A stretch of DNA of 40,978 nt from Bacteroidota bacterium (GCA_018692315.1 JABHKC010000165.1:1-40978); one strand, 5' to 3'; shown: positions 25,160-37,300, numbered from the stretch's first letter. Numbers and translations are program-made. Notes: a model not told the origin generated them from the sequence alone.

Positions 25160-26857
25160 TTAAAGTTCAATTTTTGCCATATAAATCTTCTTTCCCTTTG
25201 GTCCTTTTTCTCGTCCTGTAAAATAGATGGCATTATCAGTAAATATGGCTGGGAAACTTCCCATTGTAAAGAATTCTTTTCCATTCATTATCAAACGATT
25301 ACTAATTTCCATGGTATTAGTATTTATTCTAACAATTTGGGATTGTAGAAAAACCTCGTTTAATTTCTTCACGGTTGTCGTTTTTAGGGTTCCAGCACTA
25401 TTTGCTAATTTGGTGCTAGAATGAGAGACTTTAGCATTATTGCTATGTTCATACAATTGTTCATTTAATACTAAATAAATGTTATCGCCTTTCATATGAA
25501 GTTGATAGTCATACATTATACCTTCAACTTTTTTATCAATTCGTGGAATTCTATAAAAGGCTTTCAGGTCGCCTTCAGATGATAACTGAAGTGAATAGGT
25601 TCCTGTTGCAGACTGTGCAATAATAAAACTGTCGCCATTGGGCAGTGAAATTATTTCTCTAATATGCTGTAAATGAGGCTGACCAAAAACATTTTTGGAC
25701 TTTTCGCCTTTGGGAACTATAAGTTTACTTTCAATAAGCTCCTCACTAAATAATTTTGAATAGAGCACTTTACCATCCTTAACTCTTGATACCTGAATAT
25801 CTTCAACTTTTTTCAGTTGTATCCCATCTGCATTTCTCGCCCAACCATCAAAAGAAGCCTTACCAAGTCCTATTACATAGGTTGACTCATCACCTTCCAA
25901 TATTCTAAATGAAGCCCATAGTATTTTATTAATAAATGAAACAGAATCCACTAACTCATAGTTATCGCTAAAGCGCATTAATGTAGCATGGGTTTTTCTA
26001 TCCTTCCATAAAAAATGCTTAAGGGATTTAACATTAGTTGGTCCATTAAGTGGTGCAAACAAAACTGATAAATTATCGTCTTGCCCCAGACCGGAGCCCA
26101 TTGTTTGAGCAGTGTATGGCAATGGATAAATATTATATCTGGTGTCATCAAAGTTTTTGCCATCGATAGCCAGTATTGCTACTTGATTTCCTGAAGTGAG
26201 CCACGGACCTTTAGTTTTTATTTTCTCAGTAATTATCCCAGCCGCAAGTACAGGAGAGTTTGCCGGAGCAGTTAAGGGATTTCCGTATTTATCCAATTCC
26301 CGATAAAAACTATTGCCAGTTGAAATAGCATCAATTTTGGAAGTGGTTTTATATCCACTTGGTCTAATTCTCCAAATATCTCCGGTTTTTGGCTTTAACT
26401 TTTTTTCTTCAACAAAATTTAGTCCAGTGAAAATACCCATATAATAGACTTTTATCATTTTTCCAAGATATATTTTCATGCCTCCGCCAAAGGCAGCAGT
26501 TGCTTTAATAAATTTCTGATTATTGGGGGCAACCTCCTCTACTTTTTCTTTTGGCATATACCATACAAAGTCATTGGTAGCCTCAGCATCATCTACAAAA
26601 ACATCTTGCATATCACTGTATTTCAGATAAGAATCAAAATGATACTGATCGAGTTGAATACCCTCCTTTTTAGCGGAAGTAAGGTATAAAACTTTAAACT
26701 TACCATCATCGAGATATGTACCTGCATAACGACCTTTTTTAGAGGCCTTGCTTAATTCCGTTTCTTCAAGTTGATTGATTTTGAGATCTTGAGATTGTGT
26801 ATTATAGACAAGAAGTATGCATAGTAGGATTGTTAAATATATAAATGAATTTTTCAT
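25160..26857 (-). CDS. Large secreted protein of unknown function
   Basis: The 565-residue product begins with a signal peptide (MKNSFIYLTILLCILLVYNTQS). No domain is recognised with confidence. The sequence is beta-rich, with recurring segments of the type 'strand, turn, strand' (for example NGDSFIIAQSATGTYSLQLSSEG and NIYLVLNEQLYEHSN), which suggests a beta-propeller over much of its length. There is no T9SS sorting domain and no lipobox, so it is probably periplasmic. The pseudogene with its own signal peptide follows 15 nt downstream, so the two were probably one operon. It lies 38 nt after the Asp-box protein gene (26896-28197). Confidence 0.75.
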   Translation of the reverse strand: MKNSFIYLTILLCILLVYNTQSQDLKINQLEETELSKASKKGRYAGTYLDDGKFKVLYLTSAKKEGIQLDQYHFDSYLKYSDMQDVFVDDAEATNDFVWYMPKEKVEEVAPNNQKFIKATAAFGGGMKIYLGKMIKVYYMGIFTGLNFVEEKKLKPKTGDIWRIRPSGYKTTSKIDAISTGNSFYRELDKYGNPLTAPANSPVLAAGIITEKIKTKGPWLTSGNQVAILAIDGKNFDDTRYNIYPLPYTAQTMGSGLGQDDNLSVLFAPLNGPTNVKSLKHFLWKDRKTHATLMRFSDNYELVDSVSFINKILWASFRILEGDESTYVIGLGKASFDGWARNADGIQLKKVEDIQVSRVKDGKVLYSKLFSEELIESKLIVPKGEKSKNVFGQPHLQHIREIISLPNGDSFIIAQSATGTYSLQLSSEGDLKAFYRIPRIDKKVEGIMYDYQLHMKGDNIYLVLNEQLYEHSNNAKVSHSSTKLANSAGTLKTTTVKKLNEVFLQSQIVRINTNTMEISNRLIMNGKEFFTMGSFPAIFTDNAIYFTGREKGPKGKKIYMAKIEL

Positions 26858-26895
26858 TGTGTTGTCTTTTAAGGTTTAGTATTCTAATAAGATAG

Positions 26896-28197
26896 TTATT
26901 TTCTAATTATTAGTTTTTCTTTGAAATTTTTGGTGCCCAAAACTATTGTAACTATATAAAAGCCAGACTCTAGTTTCGTAGTACATATTTTAAAACTAAG
27001 ACTTCCTTGAGGTAGTATATCTTGATAAACAAGTCTGCCATTAATATCAGTAATACTAAGTTCATTTTTCATTTTATCACTTTCAGAATTATATAATTTA
27101 ATAGTAACAAAATCATTAGCAGGATTTGGATAAATACTTAAAGGAGATTTACCTGCAAGATCACTTATCGACGAAACATTTTCACGAGTTTTTCTATAAA
27201 CAGTTGAATCATTTCCAGAAACATAAATGTAATTATCACTAATGGCCATATCCAATAAGCTTGATGCTCTTGATCCATTTTTATTTGGACTCCATACAGA
27301 TTCCCAATGAATGCAGTCATCTGATTTAAAAAAACCACCAGAATTGGCAAACCAGAAAGTACCATCAGAAGTAATTTCAAATTCCATAATATTCATAGCC
27401 ATCCATGGATCTGGTACTAATTCTTCCCAGTTTTCACCATTATCAGTTGATTTTAGTATGGCACCTAAACTTGCCACATATAGATCTCCGGTGGTTGGAT
27501 GCTCGTTTAAATAACCAAGCGTAACAAATGATTCATAAACGCGTGTCCAGTTTTCTCCTGCATCAGAAGATTTAAAAACACCTTGGTTATAGGTAGTTAT
27601 AAAAAAGTCTCCATTGGAAGTTAATAATGCCGAATAAATATCATTATAATCAAAAGGTCCTGAAATAAAAGTAGGTATCAAGGTCCAACTTGCTCCATCA
27701 TCAGTTGAGTATTTAAAACCACCGGTATTTTCACTAAAACCACGGAAGGCGGTATAAAGTGTACCACTATTATCCATTCTGAAAACGGATGCATTAACCT
27801 GACCCATATTATCTGCAACTGTATCAATTGTTGTCCAGCTACTACCATCATCAGCAGTTAGAAATGTACTTTGTGGGAAGTATAAGCTTGTGCCAGGAAA
27901 ATTGTCTTGACGTATGGCATAAAGATCCTCCTGATTGTTAAAAAAAGCTGTGGCAAACTTCTCATCGTTCACCTGAGTCCATGTGCTACCATTATCTATC
28001 GAAAGCATTGCTTCATAATACGTCGAGTTCAGAAAATGATAAGCTTGATAAGTGAATATTTTACCGGTGTTGCTTACAGCGATAGATCCATTTGGACTAC
28101 TAAAATTGAAAACGGGCTCCCAATTATTCTGTGAAAAGGAGATTTTTGCAGTAATTAAAAATACTGCAACAGTTAAACAAATCGTAATTTTTTTCAT
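26896..28197 (-). CDS. Secreted Asp-box (BNR/VPS10-like) propeller protein with T9SS sorting domain
   Basis: The 433-residue protein has a signal peptide (about 1-22) and at least five Asp-boxes of the type S-x-D-x-G-x-[TS]-W: SIDNGSTW, TADDGSSW, STDDGASW, SSDAGENW and STDNGENW. These turns are typical of sialidase-like and Vps10-like beta-propellers. Catalytic sialidase residues are not evident, so it may be a binding rather than an enzymatic propeller. The C-terminal T9SS domain includes LSIYPNPANDFVTIK and ends LIIRK. It should be exported to the cell surface. A good promoter lies just upstream on the minus strand. Confidence 0.87.
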   Translation of the reverse strand: MKKITICLTVAVFLITAKISFSQNNWEPVFNFSSPNGSIAVSNTGKIFTYQAYHFLNSTYYEAMLSIDNGSTWTQVNDEKFATAFFNNQEDLYAIRQDNFPGTSLYFPQSTFLTADDGSSWTTIDTVADNMGQVNASVFRMDNSGTLYTAFRGFSENTGGFKYSTDDGASWTLIPTFISGPFDYNDIYSALLTSNGDFFITTYNQGVFKSSDAGENWTRVYESFVTLGYLNEHPTTGDLYVASLGAILKSTDNGENWEELVPDPWMAMNIMEFEITSDGTFWFANSGGFFKSDDCIHWESVWSPNKNGSRASSLLDMAISDNYIYVSGNDSTVYRKTRENVSSISDLAGKSPLSIYPNPANDFVTIKLYNSESDKMKNELSITDINGRLVYQDILPQGSLSFKICTTKLESGFYIVTIVLGTKNFKEKLIIRK

Positions 28198-28223
28198 AAT
28201 AAATTATTTTAATATTAATGAGA

Positions 28224-28254
28224 CAAAAATATCTCAGTCTAATTGAAGACACAA
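28224..28254 (-). promoter_or_regulatory. Bacteroidota-type promoter for the Asp-box protein
   Basis: On the minus strand, TTG (28254-28252) is followed after 20 nt by TATTTTTG (28231-28224), matching the -33 TTG and -7 TAnnTTTG elements. The -7 element ends 26 nt before the start codon at 28197. Confidence 0.55.
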
Positions 28255-28424
28255 TACCACAATAGTAGTAATCTTTGTTTTTGACGAGGGAACATTTAAA
28301 TAATAACAGCTCTGAAGTTACACGTAATCAATGACAAATTCATATGTCATGTTTGAGATTTGTAATAAATAACCTAAATCTGCTTAGAACCAAAGCCATT
28401 TTGAAAAGTATAAATGTTTGTTAT

Positions 28425-28545
28425 GGGGACTTCTAAAAATAGTAAATTTCAAGGCGTAAGAAATTTCAAAACCGCAGTTTACTATTGTAAATGAGGATTT
28501 TGAAATTTTGAAGCAACGAAGAAATTTGCATTTTTAGAAGTCCCC
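28425..28545. mobile_element. MITE (121 bp) with 16-bp terminal inverted repeats
   Basis: GGGGACTTCTAAAAAT (28425-28440) is the exact reverse complement of the right end (28530-28545). The two halves are imperfect inverse copies along most of their length, so the whole element can fold into one hairpin. TTAT flanks both sides (28421-28424 and 28546-28549), a probable 4-bp target duplication. It carries no ORF. The rest of 28255-28602 shows nothing recognisable. Confidence 0.75.
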
Positions 28546-28602
28546 TTATATTTTTCCCGACAGGAAAAACAAATTTTTGTAAGAAGCGCAGAAGTATTTG
28601 TA

Positions 28603-29226
28603 CTACTTATTGTAGAACTTATTCAATGCTTCGGTACGCGATTGTACTTGTAATTTAGAATAAATATTGCGGATGTGTGTCCTTACGGTTTCAGTGCTGA
28701 TATAGAGTTTCGCTGCAATCTCTTTATATCGATATCCTTTCGACAACCAGTTAAGAATTTCAGTCTCCCTTTTGCTCAAATTATATTTTATTTCCTTTAG
28801 TCTTACCGAATGAAATGATTCAATTACCTTACGAGCAATACTACGGCTCATGGGTGAGCCTCCACGTTTTACTTCCGAAATAGCCTGTATAATAGACTGT
28901 ATTTCAGCATTTTTCAAGACGTAACCATTGGCTCCGGCACGTAATGCTTCAAATACTTTTTCATCATCGTCAAAATTGGTACACATTAAAAACTGAATGT
29001 CAGGATATTTTTGTTTTACAATTTCCACACACTCTATTCCATTCATTTTAGGAAGTCCAATGTCCATAAGTACAACATCTGGTTTTAGCTCATCTATGCT
29101 TTCCATAAAACTTTCGGCACTTGTGAATGAATCGAGCACCCTTAATTCTTCCGAGAGGTTAAGCATCTGCTTAATACCTTTCAGTACTTCCAAATCGTCT
29201 TCAACAATAACTAATGATATACTCAT
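28603..29226 (-). CDS. LuxR/NarL-family response regulator
   Basis: The 207-residue protein has an N-terminal receiver domain (about 1-120). The phospho-acceptor is Asp55 in VVLMDIGLP, with the acidic pair EDD near the start and Lys in VLKNAE. A C-terminal LuxR-type helix-turn-helix follows (about 143-205, LSKRETEILNWLSKGYRYKEI). It binds DNA as a dimer once phosphorylated, presumably by the histidine kinase encoded just upstream. The gap between the two genes is 35 nt, so they form an operon. Targets are unknown; the divergent giant-protein gene is the nearest candidate. Confidence 0.94.
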   Translation of the reverse strand: MSISLVIVEDDLEVLKGIKQMLNLSEELRVLDSFTSAESFMESIDELKPDVVLMDIGLPKMNGIECVEIVKQKYPDIQFLMCTNFDDDEKVFEALRAGANGYVLKNAEIQSIIQAISEVKRGGSPMSRSIARKVIESFHSVRLKEIKYNLSKRETEILNWLSKGYRYKEIAAKLYISTETVRTHIRNIYSKLQVQSRTEALNKFYNK

Positions 29227-29261
29227 ACGGCAAAAATATATGTAAAATTGTTATAAAGCAA

Positions 29262-31184
29262 TCACACTTTAGTAGTATTTAATGTCATTTGTTTTAGTTT
29301 AATGATTGTTCCTTTGTTTATTTTACTATTTAGTTTAAAAACGCCATTCAACTTTTCTGTCCTTGTTTTTATACTGCCCAGCCCAACACCTTTTTTAATG
29401 GTTTTCTGATCAAAGCCTTTCCCATTGTCCTCAACTACCAAAACCCCCAATTTATTTTTTAAACAAAACTTAATCTCAACAGTTTCTGCATCAGCATGCT
29501 TTGCAATATTGTTTAAAATTTCTTTTAATGCTAAAAATAAATTACGGCGTATTTCTGATGCAACTTCTATATCTGCCACATCATCAGGAAAATCAACATT
29601 GCACCTAATGGCCGTATTGTCAGAAAACTCATTTATATAATCGTGCATATAAAATAGCAATTCTGAGAGTTTATCATTTGTAGGGTCTATAGCCCAAATA
29701 ATTTCCCTTAGGTTTTTGCTCAAATTCCTTGATTGCTCAATTACTTTTGATATACCTTCAAAGTTTCTATCAAAATCCTTTTGCAACTTAATTTGCTCAC
29801 TCATAAATGAAATCCGGGTTAAACCCGATCCAATTTCGTCGTGCATATCTCGTGCTATTCTTACCCTTTCTTCTTCTCTCATTTTTAAGATGGCCAACTC
29901 TTTGAGTTTTCGTTGCCTTTGTTTTAAGAGAAAGAAAGCCAAAGTTCCACCTCCAATAAATATTACCAAAAAGAATATTAAAAACGAAATCTGCCAGCGC
30001 TGTTTCTGAACTTTAATTATAGTGAGTTCATTTTTAGCCTCCAGCATTTTAATGTTCTCCTCCTTTTGTTGTGTTTTATATTTTGCATCCAACTCAAATA
30101 TTTCTTTTTGTTTCTGAAACTCAAAAATTGAATCGTTTAGTTTCATTAACGAATCGAGATATAAATATGCAAGTGTGTTTTTTCCACAATTTTGCAAAGC
30201 CTTTGCCCTTTGTTTCAAATACTTTTGTTTAAGGAAAATATCATCGGAAAAACCTAAATAAAATGCAACACTATCAAGTCTCTTAATCGCCAGGCTACAT
30301 TTTTTATGGTAATAATCCGAAACAGCTAAGTTCAAATAAGTCCTGGCTATTCCTTTTGAATCGTTTATCTTTTTTTGATCATTGAGTAATTCGAGGAAGC
30401 ATTCTTCGCATTTATCAGGTTTTTTTTTATAATCAATTTGAGTACATAAATTATTACGTGCACTAACAATTCCATAAATATCACCACTTTTAAGCTTTAG
30501 TTCCAGGCTTTTTTCATAGTAAAAAATAGCCGAGTCATCAATCCACTGTGTACTGTAAGCATAACCAAACGAATTATAAATATTTCCTCTTAATCCATCA
30601 TTATCATATCCCTCTATATACTTCAATGCTTCATTTTGATAGTGGATTCCTTTTTGGTAATCTTTCAAATACAAATAAGTATTTCCAATATCGTTTAATG
30701 TAGCAGCAACCCGTACATCATTACTATCACTCTTATAAAACTCCAATATCTCGAAAAAACTTTTCAGTGCCTGTTGATAATCACCCTGGCTTCTTTGGGC
30801 AAGTGCTATGTTTTTGCGACTTACAATTCCTCTGGTAGGGTTACCATTATCAATGCATATCTTTAATGCTCGTGAGGCATAATAAATAACACTATCAAAA
30901 TTGTGATTATTGAAATGGTACACTCCAAGGCCATTTAAGCAGTTTCCAAGATTTTCTGAATTAGGATTTTCAGAACTGTCTTTTAAGGCAGCATATAAAT
31001 ACTTTATGGCTGTATCGGGTTGACTGCTTATGGTTTGTTTTGCAATTTTGTATCCTATTTTCAACCTCTCCTCCGAGTTTATTGCAGTACCAAATGCAAG
31101 CTTTAAAGAGTCAATATCAGCATAAGAATACAATTGCAAAAGCAGAAAAAAAGTTAAAAAAAGTATTGTTTTTCTATTCATCAT
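29262..31184 (-). CDS. TPR-containing sensor histidine kinase (HisKA_3 type)
   Basis: The product has 640 residues from this ATG. The frame also has a TTG 39 nt upstream, but a -7-like TATATTTG at 31228-31221 overlaps that TTG, so the ATG (MMNRKTILFLTFFLLLQLYS) is preferred and gives a signal peptide. Tetratricopeptide repeats fill about residues 30-350 and should lie in the periplasm. A transmembrane helix (WQISFLIFFLVIFIGGGTLAFF) and a short coiled coil follow. The HisKA_3 box RIARDMHDEIGSG has its phospho-His at codon 29843-29841. The ATPase domain is at the end (DNGKGFD, GVGLGSI). It pairs with the response regulator directly downstream. Confidence 0.93.
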   Translation of the reverse strand: MMNRKTILFLTFFLLLQLYSYADIDSLKLAFGTAINSEERLKIGYKIAKQTISSQPDTAIKYLYAALKDSSENPNSENLGNCLNGLGVYHFNNHNFDSVIYYASRALKICIDNGNPTRGIVSRKNIALAQRSQGDYQQALKSFFEILEFYKSDSNDVRVAATLNDIGNTYLYLKDYQKGIHYQNEALKYIEGYDNDGLRGNIYNSFGYAYSTQWIDDSAIFYYEKSLELKLKSGDIYGIVSARNNLCTQIDYKKKPDKCEECFLELLNDQKKINDSKGIARTYLNLAVSDYYHKKCSLAIKRLDSVAFYLGFSDDIFLKQKYLKQRAKALQNCGKNTLAYLYLDSLMKLNDSIFEFQKQKEIFELDAKYKTQQKEENIKMLEAKNELTIIKVQKQRWQISFLIFFLVIFIGGGTLAFFLLKQRQRKLKELAILKMREEERVRIARDMHDEIGSGLTRISFMSEQIKLQKDFDRNFEGISKVIEQSRNLSKNLREIIWAIDPTNDKLSELLFYMHDYINEFSDNTAIRCNVDFPDDVADIEVASEIRRNLFLALKEILNNIAKHADAETVEIKFCLKNKLGVLVVEDNGKGFDQKTIKKGVGLGSIKTRTEKLNGVFKLNSKINKGTIIKLKQMTLNTTKV

Positions 31185-31220
31185 AAAATACCAATTAAAT
31201 AATAAAATTAAATTTCTATC

Positions 31221-31228
31221 CAAATATA
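31221..31228 (-). promoter_or_regulatory. -7 element for the histidine kinase operon
   Basis: TATATTTG on the minus strand matches TAnnTTTG. No convincing TTG is found at -33. The element lies 37 nt before the ATG at 31184 and overlaps the alternative TTG start, which argues against that start. Confidence 0.4.
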
Positions 31229-31260
31229 CAATTTAATAGTATTTTTTTTAAAAAATTAAT

Positions 31261-31291
31261 TTTGAACTTTCCAATTTTATGAATATATTTG
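31261..31291 (+). promoter_or_regulatory. Strong Bacteroidota-type promoter for the giant surface protein
   Basis: TTTG (31261-31264) is followed after 19 nt by TATATTTG (31284-31291). This is an excellent match to the Bacteroidota TTTG and TAnnTTTG consensus. The -7 element ends 31 nt before the ATG at 31323. Confidence 0.65.
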
Positions 31292-31322
31292 TCAAAAGTA
31301 TATTAATTTCAAAAGCAGAACA

Positions 31323-34300
31323 ATGGAAAGAAAATTAATTATTACAGTAATCACACTATTTTTGGCATTTTGTATAAATTCTAAAACTATTTCCGCTAAA
31401 ATAGAAAAATATGAAAACTCAGAAATGAATTTGAACAACACAATAGTTTTGAGTTATAATATTTCTGACTATAATGGATACAACCTAAGTTGTTTTGGCG
31501 AAAATGACGGATTTATTCAAGCCATAGCTTCAGGAGGCACTCCTCCATTTTCATATTTATGGTCAACCGGCGACACTATTGCAGATTTGCAAAATCTGGC
31601 TGCCGGAACTTATTATCTCACAGTAAGCGACTTTAATAGCCAAATTGTTACAGACAGTATTTCGCTTTCACAAGCTGATGAATTATATATTTCACCCTAT
31701 ATTTATCAAACTTCCTCAATTGGCGCAACAGATGGTAGCATTTCAATTTATATTTCAGGAGGAAATACCCCATATAGTTTTTTGTGGAGCAATGGTGAAA
31801 CAAACGAAGATTTGAGTAATATTCAAACTGGTTTATACAGTTTCACTGTTTCTGATGCAAATTCTTGTTTCGCTATTGATTCTTTTCTTGTGCCTGAAGG
31901 AATTTTTCATGAAGTTTCAGGTTTAAATATAATTGGAATTGAAGATGCATCAGTAGATTGGGGCGATTATGACAATGATGGAGATTTAGATTTTATTTTC
32001 TCTGGAACTATAGATGGTAGTTCAACTAATGCAATTACACGAATTTATAAAAATCAAGGAAACGATGTATTTTCTATACTTGCTGCATCGAACATTGAAG
32101 ATTTATGCAAAGGAACAGTTTCTTGGGCAGATTACAATAACGATGGACTTTTAGATTTCCTTGCCACCGGATATACTTATTTAAATGAAAGAAAAAGCAT
32201 AATATATAGAAACAACGGAAACGATACTTTTACTGAAATTACAAGTGCAAATATCGAAGGAATAGCATACAGTTCTGTTGACTGGGGCGACTATGACAAT
32301 GATGGCGATTTAGATATACTAATAGCAGGAAGTAGTGTATCGAACTATTATTCGACAAAAATTTATAAAAATAATGGAAATGATAGTTTCACAGAATTAA
32401 CCAATTTGTCTTTGATAGGAATTACCTACGGAGAAGCCAAATGGGGCGATTTCGACAAGGATGGAGATTTGGATATTTTTTTATCAGGAAGAACGTCCTT
32501 AGATAGGATTAGTACAATATTTTCGAATGAAGGAAACGATAATTTTAGTCAAATTTCCGGATTACCGTTTGTTGTTGTTGCATATAGTTCGGTTGCTTGG
32601 GGCGACTATGACAGTGATGGAGATTTGGATTTGTTATTAACCGGCAATGAAGATTATTATTCTTCTGATGCAATTGTAAAAATATATAAAAATAATGGAA
32701 ATTTTGATTTTTCGGAACTTTCCGGTTTATTTTCAAATGGAATATATAATGGTTCGGTAGCCTGGGGCGATTGCAATAACGATGGGCTACTTGATGTAAT
32801 TCTTACAGGAGATTGTTCATACAGTTTTGTAATGAATAAAATTTTGAAAAATAATGGAGATGACACCTTCACAGATTTGTATTATTTTCCATTAGGACAT
32901 TTAGACAATTCATCCATAGATATAGGTGATTATGATAATGATGGAGATTTGGATATTATAGAAACCGGCTATTATAACAGTAATACTAACCTATTTAAAC
33001 TTTTTAAGAACGATATTAATTCTACAAATAATCCTCCATCGGCACCAGAAAACTTACAAACTTCATTTCTTAGTTTCAACAAATTACAACTAAGTTGGAA
33101 TCAAACAACAGATGATTTGACACCACAAAACGGGATTACTTATAATTTTTATTTACGAAAAGTAAGTGGTGAAATTATTTATAATTCAATGGCAGATATA
33201 AATACAGGCTACCGAAAAATATCAGAGTCAGGAAATGCAGCTTTTGATACTTCATTTACAGTACAATACCTCGATACAGGAGTTTATATTTGGAGTGTTC
33301 AGGCAATAGATAATTGCTATCTTGGTTCTGAATTTGCAATTACCGATACTTTCGAGATTCAAGTTAAAATAACTCCTAATTTAATAGATTTTGGAACTTT
33401 AACTACAAGTATTTCAGATACATCACAGTTTATTTCTATTTTTAATTTATCTCAAGATACAATCGTTATTGATAGTTTAAATTTATTGGAAGAGCCTTTT
33501 AGTATTGGTTTCAATACATTCCCGATTGAAATTTTACCGGGCGATTCAATTTTCATTGAAATATCAATAAATCAAGCTTTTACAAATGGATTTTATAATG
33601 AAACATTAAATATTTATTCTTCAGATTTTTCGTCTCCTATTCTATTCGAAGTTTTAGGTGGAATATCTTTATATGAAATAGTTACAGGAACAAATATCGA
33701 AGGAGTTCAGGGGAGCATAGCCGAATGGGGCGATTATGATAATGATGGAGATTTAGATCTTTTGCTATTTGGCCAAATATATAATTATCCGAATACAATC
33801 TACAAAAACAAACTATATAAAAACAATGGAAACGATACATTTACAGAAATAGCTGAATTTCCGGCAATACAATCAACTGACGATATTGAATGGGGCGATT
33901 ACGATAATGATGGCGATTTAGATTTTATTGTTGCCGGTAGAATTTCTTATTACGATGGCCTTACCAAAATTTACAAAAACAATGGAAATGACACATTTAC
34001 AGAACTTGTTGTAAACGATTTAGAACAAGTTAGAGATGGAGCAGTAGCCTGGGGCGATTGCGACAACGATGGCGATTTGGATATTTTACTCACAGGAGAA
34101 AGAAATTCATATTATCCTATTTCAAAAATTTATATAAATAATGGAAACGATAATTTTTCCGCTTTAAGTAATATTTCAATTGAATGGATTGAAGACAGTG
34201 AGCAAAAATGGGTAGATTTTGATAATGACAGCGATTTAGATTTCTTATTAAGTGGAATAGACAATGCCAATAATAAAATAACCAAACTATATATAAATGA

Positions 34301-37300
34301 AGGTGAAAATTCCTTCACAGAGTCGCAAACAGCATTTCAGGGATTTATTGATGCTTCAATTGCTTGTGGCGACTACGACCAGGATGGTGATATTGATATT
34401 TTGATTTGTGGCTCAACAGATTATAATAATGCAGGAATTATGACAAAATTGTACAAAAATCAAGGGAATAATCAGTTTTTGGACATTATTGGTTTTTCAA
34501 TTCCTGAAGTTTACAATCAGTCAATAGCATTTGGCGATTACGATAATGATGGAGATTTAGATGTCCTGATATCAGGTTCAAATAGCTGGACACAAGCAAT
34601 AAGTAGAATCTATCGCAATGAAGGCAACGATATATTTACGGAAGTAAAAACCTTACCATTTGAAGGCATTTCCTTTGGTACCGCAATTTTTGGCGATTAC
34701 GATAACGATAAAGATTTAGATGTGTTTCTAAGCGGAAGTAATGCTTTGGGACAACCAGTTTGCAATATTTACAAAAACTATTGTTTAACTGAAAACAACC
34801 CTCCTACTCCACCAACTTATTTAGAGATTTCCATAACTGGTTTTAATGATGTTAAACTTGCGTGGAATCCTGCATCAGACGACCATAGTTTACAAAACAG
34901 TTTGAGCTATAATGTTTATCTGTACAAAATTGGTGGCGATACCATTTGGAACTCTATGTCGAACATTTCTTCAGGTAACAGAAAAATTGTCTCTATGGGA
35001 AGCACAAATTTAGATACCTCATGGACAATAAATAATCTTGTAGCCGGAACATATGCCTGGAGCGTTCAGGCAATTGACAATAGTTTTATAGGTTCAGAAT
35101 TTGCTCTTGAAGACACTTTTGAAACTACAATAAATATTTCTCCTAATTCTGTCGATTTTGGGCAAAACCTGCCAAACATTAATGACACCTCAATAAGATA
35201 TACGATTAGCAATTTTGGTCAGAATACAATTACAATTGATAGTCTAAGCCAAATTTCCCAGCCTTTTAGTTATACAACTACAAGCCTGCCATATCAAATC
35301 ATTCCCGGAGATTCACTTATAATTCACATAAGTTTCAATCGAATGCACGAAGATGGATATTTTGAACAATCATTAAATATTTACAGCTCTGTATCCCTTG
35401 AACCTACCGTATTAAACATTGAAGGTGAAATACACTATTTTACTGAAGTTCAGGGCAATAATATTGAAGGGCTTTATGAAGGTATAACAGATTGGGCAGA
35501 TTATGATAATGACGGCGATTTAGATTTTATTATAGCAGGTCGAACTTCTTCTTGGAATGTAAAATACACAAGAGTCTATCAAAATTTCGGAAACAATAGT
35601 TTTGTCTATTTGCCAAGCACTCCTTTTTCTGGCGTATCAAATGGTTCTACTTCATGGGGCGATTACGATAATGATGGCGATTTGGATGTTTTATTAACTG
35701 GTAGCCAATATAGTTCACCCTCAAATATTTCAAGAATATACAAAAATCTCGGAAATGGAAATTTTTCATTACTAACTGACCTTTATGGAATGTCATTAAG
35801 TGAAGGAGAATGGGCAGATTTTGATAACGATGGCGATTTAGATATTCTAATATCCAGCAATTATTATGGAACTAAATTATACAAAAACGAAGGAAATGAC
35901 ATATTTACCGAAATGGCAGACTTAGGATTTCCTAATAATGGCGGAGCAATAGATTGGGGCGACTACGATAATGATATGGATTTAGATGTTTTATTTTATT
36001 CTGGCAACAGTGATTGTATTGTTTATAGAAATGACGGAAACGATACTTTTTATGAAATATCAATTAGCACATTATCGGTAAATACAAAACCAAGAGCCTA
36101 CTGGAGCGATTTAGATAATGATGGAGATCTTGATATTTTCTTATTACGAACTACAACATCCTACAATTCCTCTGATGTTTCAGCATTCATATACGAAAAT
36201 ATTGGTAACGACAATTTTTCGGAAATTACAGGTCTGTCAATGATTGCACCGATTGACGGCTCTGTTGATTTAGGCGACTACGATAATGATGGAGATATTG
36301 ACATTTTCCTATGCGGAAAAAAGGATTACTCTCCTAAAAGTTGGATTTATAAAAATAATGGTAATTTTTCATTCACTGAATTTCCTCTTTCAAGTATAAC
36401 CGGTGCTACCGGTAGTTCTTCAAAATGGGGCGATTATGATAATGATGGCGATTTAGATCTATTACTCACTGGGCATGATGGTACAGACATTATTTCCACT
36501 GTTTTTAAAAACAACTGCTTAGCACAAAACAATCCTCCATTGTCGCCACAAAATCTAAACTCCTTTGCAACAAGAAATGATGAAATATTGCTTTCGTGGG
36601 ACAAATCTACAGATGATGTAACACCACAAAACAGCTTGAGCTATAACTCATTTTTATATAAAGTTGGTGGCGACACTATCTGGAGTTCAATGTCCGACAA
36701 TACTTCCGGGCTAAGAAGGATTCCAGATAACGGAAATGCAAGCAAGGACACTTCATGGCTAATAAATAATCTTAATTTTGGAACTTACAATTGGAGCGTA
36801 CAAACAGTTGATCGAGCATACTCGGGTTCGGAATTTGCAATTGAAGCAAGTTTTGAGATGAATATTCTTATCGAATCTGAAACAATTGATTTTGACACAG
36901 TTAGCATTAGTAATATTTCAGATACTACAAAATACTTTACAATTTCAAACTTTAGCCAAAACGATATCATCCTTGATAGTATAAAAATAGAAAATAATGT
37001 ATTTAGCTGCGGTATAAATAATTTTTCATACACAATTCTTTCTGGCGATTCCTTGCAAATTCCTATCATTATGCACCGTACTCAAATCGGATATTCCGAA
37101 TCTGTTATTGATATTTATATTTCACAATTTCCCTTACCATCGCAAATTTTGGCCAAAGGTTCTGTTAGCCAGTTTGTAAAAGTTGAAGGATTGCAGTTTC
37201 AACAAATTGCAAACGGCTATGTATCATGGGGAGATTGCGACAACGACAACGATTTAGACATTTTACTTACCGGAAGTACAAATTCCGACACTATTTCGAG

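Noticed and set aside
31185-31223. TTG start adding 13 residues to the histidine kinase
   Set aside because: The TTG overlaps a -7-like promoter element, and the ATG at 31184 gives a standard signal peptide.
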